The position numbers and the translations under genes are program-made. From positions 17,878,001-17,942,000 of the forward strand of contig NW_027478160.1 of assembly GCF_051020975.1 (NCBI RefSeq): a stretch of DNA of 64,000 nucleotides. Direction: 5' to 3'. Below are positions 35,756-46,706 of the stretch, one piece after another; the first letter of the stretch is position 1, and every line of letters begins with the position of its first letter. The notes beneath the pieces were generated by a model. That model was not told the DNA's origin. It saw only the letters and a program-made list of their open reading frames with translations, and did not search any database. Source of the DNA: Osmia lignaria lignaria. Its lineage: Eukaryota; Arthropoda; Insecta; Hymenoptera; Megachilidae.

Positions 35756-38700
35756 TTGCAGATTTATCTCGAGGGAAGGGGCCTGACGGACATATTTCGA
35801 GATATTTCTTCTTCTTGTTGTTCTTCTTCTGCACAGCTAAGCTGGAAGTGGCATTTGCGGCTCGCACTAGTGCAGAGTTATCTCAAAGAAAGGGGCCACG
35901 GTGTTTCTGGATCTCTATTATGTTGGTGCGGCTTCGGAACTTTTAAATATCTCGATATATCTCGAAAACTACGCTTCTGATCAAAACATATCATAGAACA
36001 TAAATTGTAGGAAACATAATTCTCTACAAAAAAGGTCTCTTAACATTTTGCCATAGCTCGTTTCGTTTCCGAGATATTTGCAGATATATCTCAAGGGAAG
36101 GGGCCTGACGGACATATTTCGAGATATTTCTTCTTCTTGTTGTTCTTCTTCTGCACAGCTAAACTGGAAGTGGCATTTCCAGCTCGCAATAGTGCAGCGT
36201 TATCTCAAAGAAAGGGGCCACGGTGTTTCTGTATCTCTATTATGTTGGTGCGGCTTCGGAACTTTTAAATATCTTGATATATCTCGAGAACTACGCATCT
36301 GATCAACAAATATCATAGAACATAAAAAGTAGGAAACTTAATTCTCTACAAATAAGGTCTCTTAACATTTTGCCATAGCCCGCTTCGTTTCCGAGATATT
36401 TGCAGATTTATCTCAAGGGAAGGGGCCTGACGGACATATTTCGAGATATTTCTTCTTCTTGTTGTTATTCTTCTGCACAGCTAAGCTGGAAGTGGCATTT
36501 GCAGCTCGCAATAGTGCAGAGTTATCGCAAAGAAAGGGGCCACGGTGTTTCTGTATCTCTATTATGTTGGTGCGGCTTCGGAACTTTTAAATATCTTGAT
36601 ATATCACGAGAACTACGCATCTGATCAAAAAATATCATAGAACATAAAAAGTAGGAAACTTAATTCTCTACAAGAAAGGTCACTTAACATTTTGCCATAG
36701 CTCGCTTCGTTTCCGAGATATTTGCAGATTTATCTCAAAGGAACGGGCCTGACGGACATATTTCGAGATATTTCTTCTTCTTGTTGTTCTTCCTCTGCAC
36801 AGCTAAGCTGGAAGTGGCATTTGCAGCTCGCAATAGTGCAGAGTAATCTCAAAGAAAGGGGCCACGGTGTTTCTGTATCTCTATTATGTTGGTGCGGCTT
36901 CGGAACTTTTAAATATCTTGATATATCTCGAGAACTACGCATCTGATCAAAAAATATCATAGCACATAAAAAGTAGGAAACTTAATTCTCTACAAAAAAG
37001 GTCTCTTAACATTTTGCCATAGCTCGCTTCGTTTCCGAGATATTTGCAGATATATCTCAAGGGAAGGGGCCTGACGGACATATTTCGAGATATTTCTTCT
37101 TCTTGTTGTTCTTCTTCTGCACAGCTAAGCTGGAAGTGGCATTTGCGGCTCGCACTAGTGCAGAGTTATCTCAAAGAAAGGGGCCACGGTGTTTCTGTAT
37201 CTCTATTATGTTGGTGCGGCTTCGGAACTTTTAAATGTCTTGATATATCTCGAGAACTACGCATCTGATCAAAAAATATCATAGAACATAAATAGTAGGA
37301 AACTTAATTCTCTACAAAAAAGGTCCCTCAACATTTTGCCATAGCTCGCTTCGTTTCCGAGATATTTGCACATTTATCTCAAGGGAAGCGGCCTAACGGA
37401 CATATTTCGAGATATTTCTTCTTCTTGTTGTTCTTCTTCTGCACAGCTAAGCTGGAAGTGGCATTTGCGGCTCGCACTAGTGCAGAGTTATCTCAAAGAA
37501 AGGGGCCACGGTGTTTCTGTATCTCTATTATGTTGGTGCGGCTTCGGAACTTTTAAATATCTCGATATATCTCGAAAACTACGCTTCTGATCAAAAAATA
37601 TCATAGCACATAGATTGTAGGAAACATAATTCTCTACAAAAAACGTCTCTTAACATTTTGCCATAGCTCGCTTCGTTTCCGAGATATTTGCAGATTTATC
37701 TCAAGGGAAGGGGCCTGACGGACATATTTCGAGATATTTCTTCTTCTTGTTGTTCTTCTTCTGCACAGCTAAGCTGGAAGTGGCATTTGCGGCTCGCACT
37801 AGTGCAGAGTTATCTCGAAGAAAGGGGCCACGGTGTTTCTGTATCTCTATTATGTTGGTGCGGCTTCGGAACTTTTAAATATCTTGATATATCTCGAGAA
37901 CTACGCATCTGATCAAAAAATATCATACAACATAAAAAGTAGGAAACTTAATTCTCTACAAGAAAGGTCTCTTAACATTTTGCCATAGCTCGCTTGGTTT
38001 CCGAGATATTTGCAGATTTATCTCAAGGGATGGGGCCTGACGGACATATTTCGAGATATTTCTTCTTCTTGTTGTTCTTCTTCTGCACAGCTAAGCTGGA
38101 AGTGGCATTTGCAGCTCGCAATAGTGCAGAGTTATCTCAAAGAAAGAGGCCACGGTGTTTCTCTACCTCTATTATGTTGGTGCAGCTTCGGAACTTTTAA
38201 ATATCTTGATATATCTCGAGATCTACGCATCTGATCAAAAAATATCATAGAACATAAAAAGTAGGAAACTTAATTCTCTACAAAAAAGGTCTCTTAACAT
38301 TTTGCCATAGCTCGCTTCGTTTCCGAGATATTGGCAGATTTATCTCAAGGGAAGGGGCCTGACGGGCATATTTCGAGATATTTCTTCTTCTTGTTGTTCT
38401 TCTTCTGCACAGCTAAGCTGGAAGTGGCATTTGCGGCTCGCACTAGTGCAGAGTTATCTCAAAGAAAGGGGCCACGGTGTTTCTGTATCTCTATTACGTT
38501 GGTGCGGCTTCGGAACTTTTAAATATCTTGATATATCTCGAGAACTACGCATCTGATCAAAAAATATCATAGAACATAAAAAGTAGGAAACTTAATTCTC
38601 TACAAATAAGGTCTCTTAACATTTTGCCATAGCCCGCTTCGTTTCCGAGATATTTGCAGATTTATCTCAAGGGAAGGGGCCTGACGGACATATTTCGAGA

Positions 38701-38976
38701 TATTTCTTCTTCTTGTTGTTATTCTTCTGCACAGCTAAGCTGGAAGTGGCATTTGCAGCTCGCAATGAGTGCAGAGTTATCTCAAAGAAAGGGGCCACGG
38801 TGTTTCTGTATCTCTATTATGTTGGTGCAGCTTCGGAACTTTTAAATATCTTGATATATCTCGAGAACTACGCATCTGATCAAAAAATATCATGGAACAT
38901 AAAAAGTAGAAAACTTAATTCTCTACAAAAAATGTCTCTTAACATTTTGCCATAGCTCGCTTCGTTTCCGAGATAT
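35756..38976 (+). repeat. Ten-monomer higher-order repeat, first copy (3221 bp)
   Basis: The unit order is 35756 ('ctcgaggga', 'ctggatctc', K tail), 36078 ('aaactggaag', 'gcagcgttatc'), 36400 (A), 36722 ('ctcaaaggaacggg', 'agtaatctc'), 37044, 37366 ('ttgcacattt'), 37688 ('ctcgaagaa', 'atacaacat'), 38010 (F), 38332 (G, 'attacgttgg') and 38654 (323 bp). The block recurs at 38977-41875 less one unit. Its last eight units are also the end of the super-repeat seen at 15148-17724. Private changes such as 'atcaaaacat' (35984), 'gatcaacaaat' (36301) and 'atatcacgag' (36601) show the copies have since diverged slightly. Confidence 0.9.
38654..38976 (+). repeat. 323-bp A/B chimeric monomer, crossover junction
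   Basis: The left part is the A-class insertion unit: 'gttattcttctgc' and the inserted G at 38767. From 38782 onward it is B class: 'tatctcaaag' instead of 'tatcgcaaag', then 'ggtgcagctt', 'catggaacat', 'agtagaaaac' and 'aaaaaatgtctc'. Parent-like units are 41553 (A with insertion) and 35434 (B with 'aaaaaatgtctc'). The switch lies between 38767 and 38782. It joins the end of one ten-monomer block to the start of the next, as an unequal crossover would. Confidence 0.85.
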
Positions 38977-41875
38977 TTGCAGATTTATCTCGAGGGAAGG
39001 GGCCTGACGGACATATTTCGAGATATTTCTTCTTCTTGTTGTTCTTCTTCTGCACAGCTAAGCTGGAAGTGGCATTTGCGGCTCGCACTAGTGCAGAGTT
39101 ATCTCAAAGAAAGGGGCCACGGTGTTTCTGGATCTCTATTATGTTGGTGCGGCTTCGGAACTTTTAAATATCTCGATATATCTCGAAAACTACGCTTCTG
39201 ATCAAAAAATATCATAGAACATAAATTGTAGGAAACATAATTCTCTACAAAAAAGGTCTCTTAACATTTTGCCATAGCTCGTTTCGTTTCCGAGATATTT
39301 GCAGATATATCTCAAGGGAAGGGGCCTGACGGACATATTTCGAGATATTTCTTCTTCTTGTTGTTCTTCTTCTGCACAGCTAAACTGGAAGTGGCATTTC
39401 CAGCTCGCAATAGTGCAGCGTTATCTCAAAGAAAGGGGCCACGGTGTTTCTGTATCTCTATTATGTTGGTGCGGCTTCGGAACTTTTAAATATCTTGATA
39501 TATCTCGAGAACTACGCATCTGATCAAAAAATATCATAGAACATAAAAAGTAGGAAACTTAATTCTCTACAAATAAGGTCTCTTAACATTTTGCCATAGC
39601 CCGCTTCGTTTCCGAGATATTTGCAGATTTATCTCAAGGGAAGGGGCCTGACGGACATATTTCGAGATATTTCTTCTTCTTGTTGTTATTCTTCTGCACA
39701 GCTAAGCTGGAAGTGGCATTTGCAGCTCGCAATAGTGCAGAGTTATCGCAAAGAAAGGGGCCACGGTGTTTCTGTATCTCTATTATGTTGGTGCGGCTTC
39801 GGAACTTTTAAATATCTTGATATATCTCGAGAACTACGCATCTGATCAAAAAATATCATAGAACATAAAAAGTAGGAAACTTAATTCTCTACAAGAAAGG
39901 TCTCTTAACATTTTGCCATAGCTCGCTTCGTTTCCGAGATATTTGCAGATTTATCTCAAAGGAACGGGCCTGACGGACATATTTCGAGATATTTCTTCTT
40001 CTTGTTGTTCTTCCTCTGCACAGCTAAGCTGGAAGTGGCATTTGCAGCTCGCAATAGTGCAGAGTAATCTCAAAGAAAGGGGCCACGGTGTTTCTGTATC
40101 TCTATTATGTTGGTGCGGCTTCGGAACTTTTAAATATCTTGATATATCTCGAGAACTACGCATCTGATCAAAAAATATCATAGAACATAAATAGTAGGAA
40201 ACTAAATTCTCTACAAAAAAGGTCCCTCAACATTTTGCCATAGCTCGCTTCGTTTCCGAGATATTTGCACATTTATCTCAAGGGAAGCGGCCTAACGGAC
40301 ATATTTCGAGATATTTCTTCTTCTTGTTGTTCTTCTTCTGCACAGCTAAGCTGGAAGTGGCATTTGCGGCTCGCACTAGTGCAGAGTTATCTCAAAGAAA
40401 GGGGCCACGGTGTTTCTGTATCTCTATTATGTTGGTGCGGCTTCGGAACTTTTAAATATCTCGATATATCTCGAAAACTACGCTTCTGATCAAAAAATAT
40501 CATAGCACATAGATTGTAGGAAACATAATTCTCTACAAAAAACGTCTCTTAACATTTTGCCATAGCTCGCTTCGTTTCCGAGATATTTGCAGATTTATCT
40601 CAAGGGAAGGGGCCTGACGGACATATTTCGAGATATTTCTTCTTCTTGTTGTTCTTCTTCTGCACAGCTAAGCTGGAAGTGGCATTTGCGGCTCGCACTA
40701 GTGCAGAGTTATCTCGAAGAAAGGGGCCACGGTGTTTCTGTATCTCTATTATGTTGGTGCGGCTTCGGAACTTTTAAATATCTTGATATATCTCGAGAAC
40801 TACGCATCTGATCAAAAAATATCATACAACATAAAAAGTAGGAAACTTAATTCTCTACAAGAAAGGTCTCTTAACATTTTGCCATAGCTCGCTTGGTTTC
40901 CGAGATATTTGCAGATTTATCTCAAGGGATGGGGCCTGACGGACATATTTCGAGATATTTCTTCTTCTTGTTGTTCTTCTTCTGCACAGCTAAGCTGGAA
41001 GTGGCATTTGCAGCTCGCAATAGTGCAGAGTTATCTCAAAGAAAGAGGCCACGGTGTTTCTCTACCTCTATTATGTTGGTGCAGCTTCGGAACTTTTAAA
41101 TATCTTGATATATCTCGAGATCTACGCATCTGATCAAAAAATATCATAGAACATAAAAAGTAGGAAACTTAATTCTCTACAAAAAAGGTCTCTTAACATT
41201 TTGCCATAGCTCGCTTCGTTTCCGAGATATTGGCAGATTTATCTCAAGGGAAGGGGCCTGACGGGCATATTTCGAGATATTTCTTCTTCTTGTTGTTCTT
41301 CTTCTGCACAGCTAAGCTGGAAGTGGCATTTGCGGCTCGCACTAGTGCAGAGTTATCTCAAAGAAAGGGGCCACGGTGTTTCTGTATCTCTATTACGTTG
41401 GTGCGGCTTCGGAACTTTTAAATATCTTGATATATCTCGAGAACTACGCATCTGATCAAAAAATATCATAGAACATAAAAAGTAGGAAACTTAATTCTCT
41501 ACAAATAAGGTCTCTTAACATTTTGCCATAGCCCGCTTCGTTTCCGAGATATTTGCAGATTTATCTCAAGGGAAGGGGCCTGACGGACATATTTCGAGAT
41601 ATTTCTTCTTCTTGTTGTTATTCTTCTGCACAGCTAAGCTGGAAGTGGCATTTGCAGCTCGCAATGAGTGCAGAGTTATCGCAAAGAAAGGGGCCACGGT
41701 GTTTCTGTATCTCTATTATGTTGGTGCGGCTTCGGAACTTTTAAATATCTTGATATATCTCGAGAACTACGCATCTGATCAAAAAATATCATAGAACATA
41801 AAAAGTAGGAAACTTAATTCTCTACAAGAAAGGTCTCTTAACATTTTGCCATAGCTCGCTTCGTTTCCGAGATAT
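38977..41875 (+). repeat. Higher-order repeat, second copy (9 monomers, 2899 bp)
   Basis: Units 38977, 39299, 39621 and 39943 match 35756, 36078, 36400 and 36722 at an offset of 3221 bp. Units 40265 to 41553 match 37366 to 38654 at 2899 bp, so the partner of 37044 is missing. Unit 39943 shows why. Its left part, through 'agtaatctc', is like 36722, while its tail ('aaatagtagg', 'ccctcaac') is like 37044. One monomer length was removed by exchange inside these two units. Private 'actaaattc' occurs at about 40201. Confidence 0.9.
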
Positions 41876-42520
41876 TGGCAGATTTATCTCAAGGGAAGGG
41901 GCCTGACGGGCATATTTCGAGATATTTCTTCTTCTTGTTGTTCTTCTTCTGCACAGCTAAGCTGGAAGTGGCATTTGCGGCTCGCACTAGTGCAGAGTTA
42001 TCTCAAAGAAAGGGGCCACGGTGTTTCTGTATCTCTATTACGTTGGTGCGGCTTCGGAACTTTTAAATATCTTGATATATCTCGAGAACTACGCATCTGA
42101 TCAAAAAATATCATAGAACATAAAAAGTAGGAAACTTAATTCTCTACAAATAAGGTCTCTTAACATTTTGCCATAGCCCGCTTCGTTTCCGAGATATTTG
42201 CAGATTTATCTCAAGGGAAGGGGCCTGACGGACATATTTCGAGATATTTCTTCTTCTTGTTGTTATTCTTCTGCACAGCTAAGCTGGAAGTGGCATTTGC
42301 AGCTCGCAATGAGTGCAGAGTTATCGCAAAGAAAGGGGCCACGGTGTTTCTGTATCTCTATTATGTTGGTGCGGCTTCGGAACTTTTAAATATCTTGATA
42401 TATCTCGAGAACTACGCATCTGATCAAAAAATATCATAGAACATAAAAAGTAGGAAACTTAATTCTCTACAAGAAAGGTCTCTTAACATTTTGCCATAGC
42501 TCGCTTCGTTTCCGAGATAT
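41231..42520 (+). repeat. 645-bp G plus insertion-unit dimer, tandem duplicate
   Basis: Unit 41231 (G class, 'atattggcag', 'gacgggcat', 'attacgttgg') and unit 41553 (323 bp, 'caatgagtg', 'tatcgcaaag') are repeated as 41876 and 42198. The two 645-bp copies agree at all markers I checked. They differ only where each joins its left neighbour ('acaaaaaagg' before 41231, 'acaagaaagg' before 41876). This looks like one of the most recent local duplications in the window. Confidence 0.92.
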
Positions 42521-45500
42521 TTGCAGATTTATCTCAAGGGAAGGGGCCTGACGGACATATTTCGAGATACTTCTTCTTATTGTTGTTCTTCTTCTGCACA
42601 GCTAAGCTGGAAGTGGCATTTGCAGCTCGCAATAGTGCAGAGTTATCTCAAAGAAAGGGGCCACGGTGTTTCTGTATCTCTATTATGTTGGTGCAGCTTC
42701 GGAACTTTTAAATATCTTGATATATCTCGAGAACTACGCATCTGATCAAAAAATATCATGGAACATAAAAAGTAGAAAACTTAATTCTCTACAAAAAAGG
42801 TCTCTTAACATTTTGCCATAGCTCGCTTCGTTTCCGAGATATTTGCAGATTTATCTCAAGGGAAGGGGCCTGACGGACATATTTCGAGATATTTCTTCTT
42901 CTTGTTGTTCTTCTTCTGCACAGCTAAGCTGGAAGTGGCATTTGCAGCTCGCAATAGTGCATAGTTATCTCAAAGAAAGGGGCCACGGTGTTTCTGTATC
43001 TCTATTATGTTGGTGCGGCTTCGGAACTTTTAAATATCTTGATATATCTCGAGAACTACGCATCTGATCAAAAAATATCATAGAACATAAAAAGTAGGAA
43101 ACTTAATTCTCTACAAGAAAGGTCTCTTAACATTTTGCCATAGCTCGCTTCGTTTCCGAGATATTTGCAGATTTATCTCAAGGGAAGGGGCCTGACGGAC
43201 ATATTTCGTGTTATTTCTCCTTCTTGTTGTTCTTCTTCTGCACAGCTAAGCTGGAAGTGGCATTTGCAGCTCGCAATAGTGCAGAGTTATCTCAAAGAAA
43301 GGGGCCACGGTGTTTCTGTATCTCTATTATGCTGGTGCGGCTTCGGAACTTTTAAATATCTTGATATATCTCGAGAACAACGCATCTGATCAAAAAATAT
43401 CATAGAACATAAAAAGTAGAAAACTTAATTCTCTACAACAAAGGTCTCTTAACATTTTGCCATAGCTCGCTTGGTTTCCGAGATATTTGCAGATTTATCT
43501 CAAGGGATGGGGCCTGACGGACATATTTCGAGATATTTCTTCTTCTTGTTGTTCTTCTTCTGCACAGCTAAGCTGGAAGTGGCATTTGCAGCTCGCAATA
43601 GTGCAGAGTTATCTCAAAGAAAGAGGCCACGGTGTTTCTCTACCTCTATTATGTTGGTGCAGCTTCGGAACTTTTAAATATCTTGATATATCTCGAGATC
43701 TACGCATCTGATCAAAAAATATCATAGAACATAAAAAGTAGGAAACTTAATTCTCTACAAAAAAGGTCTCTTAACATTTTGCCATAGCTCGCTTCGTTTC
43801 CGAGATATTGGCAGATTTATCTCAAGGGAAGGGGCCTGACGGGCATATTTCGAGATATTTCTTCTTCTTGTTGTTCTTCTTCTGCACAGCTAAGCTGGAA
43901 GTGGCATTTGCGGCTCGCACTAGTGCAGAGTTATCTCAAAGAAAGGGGCCACGGTGTTTCTGTATCTCTATTATGTTGGTGCGGCTTCGGAACTTTTAAA
44001 TATCTTGATATATCTCGAGAACTACGCATCTGATCAAAAAATATCATAGAACATAAAAAGTAGGAAACTTAATTCTCTACAAATAAGGTCTCTTAACATT
44101 TTGCCATAGCCCGCTTCGTTTCCGAGATATTTGCAGATTTATCTCAAGGGAAGGGGCCTGACGGACATATTTCGAGATATTTCTTCTTCTTGTTGTTATT
44201 CTTCTGCACAGCTAAGCTGGAAGTGGCATTTGCAGCTCGCAATAGTGCAGAGTTATCGCAAAGAAAGGGGCCACGGTGTTTCTGTATCTCTATTATGTTG
44301 GTGCGGCTTCGGAACTTTTAAATATCTTGATATATCTCGAGAACTACGCATCTGATCAAAAAATATCATAGAACATAAAAAGTAGGAAACTTAATTCTCT
44401 ACAACAAAGGTCTCTTAACATTTTGCCATAGCTCGCTTCGTTTCCGAGATATTTGCAGATTTATCTCAAGGGAAGGGGCCTGACGGACATATTTCGAGAT
44501 ATTTCTTCTTATTGTTGTTCTTCTTCTGCACAGCTAAGCTGGAAGTGGCATTTGCGGCTCGCACTAGTGCAGAGTTATCTCAAAGAAAGGGGCCACGGTG
44601 TTTCTGTATCTCTATTATGTTGGTGCGGCTTCGGAACTTTTAAATATCTCGATATATCTCGAAAACTACGCTTCTGATCAAAAAATATCATAGCACATAG
44701 ATTGTAGGAAACATAATTCTCTACAAAAAACGTCTCTTAACATTTTGCCATAGCTCGCTTCGTTTCCGAGATATTTGCAGATTTATCTCAAGGGAAGGGG
44801 CCTGACGGACATATTTCGAGATATTTCTTCTTCTTGTTGTTCTTCTTCTGCACAGCTAAGCTGGAAGTGGCATTTGCGGCTCGCACTAGTGCAGAGTTAT
44901 CTCAAAGAAAGGGGCCACGGTGTTTCTGTATCTCTATTATGTTGGTGCGGCTTCGGAACTTTTAAATATCTCGATATATCTCGAAAACTACGCTTCTGAT
45001 CAAAAAATATCATAGAAGATAAATTGTAGGAAACATAATTCTCTACAAAAAACGTCTCTTAACATTTTGCCATAGCTCGCTTCGTTTCCGAGATATTTGC
45101 AGATTTATATCAAGGGAAGGGGCCTGACGGACATATTTCGAGATATTTCTTCTTCTTGTTGTTCTTCTTCTGCACAGCTAAGCTGGAAGTGGCATTTGCA
45201 GCTCGCAATAGTGCAGAGCTATCTCAAAGAAAGAGGCCACGGTGTTTCTCTACCTCTATTATGTTGGTGCAGCTTCGGAACTTTTAAATATCTTGATATA
45301 TCTCGAGATCTACGCATCTGATCAAAAAATATCATAGAACATAAAAAGTAGGAAACTTAATTCTCTACAAAAAAGGTCTCTTAACATTTTGCCATAGCTC
45401 GCTTCGTTTCCGAGATATTGGCAGATTTATCTCAAGGGAAGGGGCTTGACGGGCATATTTCGAGATATTTCTTCTTCTTGTTGTTCTTCTTCTGCACAGC

Positions 45501-46706
45501 TAAGCTGGAAGTGGCATTTGCGGCTCGCACTAGTGCAGAGTTATCTCAAAGAAAGGGGCCACGGTGTTTCTGTATCTCTATTATGTTGGTGCGGCTTCGG
45601 AACTTTTAAATATCTTGATATATCTCGAGAACTACGCATCTGATCAAAAAATATCATAGAACATAAAAAGTGGGAAACTTAATTCTCTACAAATAAGGTC
45701 TCTTAACATTTTGCCATAGCCCGCTTCGTTTCCGAGATATTTGCAGATTTATCTCAAGGGAAGGGGCCTGACGGACATATTTCGAGATATTTCTTCTTCT
45801 TGTTGTTATTCTTCTGCACAGCTAAGCTGGAAGTGGCATTTGCAGCTCGCAATAGTGCAGAGTTATCGCAAAGAAAGGGGCCACGGTGTTTCTGTATCTC
45901 TATTATGTTGGTGCGGCTTCGGAACTTTTAAATATCTTGATATATCTCGAGAACAACGCATCTGATCAAAAAATATCATAGAACATAAAAAGTAGAAAAC
46001 TTAATTCTCTACAACAAAGGTCTCTTAACATTTTGCCATAGCTCGCTTCGTTTCCGAGATATTTGCAGATTTATCTCGAGGGAAGGGGCCTGACGGACAT
46101 ATTTCGAGATATTTCTTCTTCTTGTTGTTCTTCTTCTGCACAGCTAAGCTGGAAGTGGCATTTGCGGCTCGCACTAGTGCAGAGTTATCTCGAAGAAAGG
46201 GGCCACGGTGTTTCTGTATCTCTATTATGTTGGTGCGGCTTCGGAACTTTTAAATATCTTGATATATCTCGAGAACTACGCATCTGATCAAAAAATATCA
46301 TACAACATAAAAAGTAGGAAACTTAATTCTCTACAAGAAAGGTCTCTTAACATTTTGCCATAGCTCGCTTGGTTTCCGAGATATTTGCAGATTTATCTCA
46401 AGGGATGGGGCCTGACGGACATATTTCGAGATATTTCTTCTTCTTGTTGTTCTTCTTCTGCACAGCTAAGCTGGAAGTGGCATTTGCAGCTCGCAATAGT
46501 GCAGAGTTATCGCAAAGAAAGGGGCCACGGTGTTTCTGTATCTCTATTATGTTGGTGCGGCTTCGGAACTTTTAAATATCTTGATATATCTCGAGAACTA
46601 CGCATCTGATCAAAAAATATCATAGAACATAAAAAGTAGGAAACTTAATTCTCTACAACAAAGGTCTCTTAACATTTTGCCATAGCTCGCTTCGTTTCCG
46701 AGATAT
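42521..46706 (+). repeat. Mixed block of 13 monomers with F-G-A series
   Basis: The order is B (42521), C, D (43165), F (43487), G (43809), A (44131), a B-fronted K-tail unit (44453), R/K (44775), 45097, G (45419), A with D tail (45741), E class (46063) and an F/A mosaic (46385). Mosaics are frequent. Unit 44453 has 'ttcttattg' with R middle and K tail. Unit 45097 has 'tttatatcaagg' with the F-type 'tctctacctc' and 'gagatctac'. Unit 45741 has A front and 'gaacaacgc' tail. The K tail is not seen again after 44775 until 62485. Confidence 0.83.
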
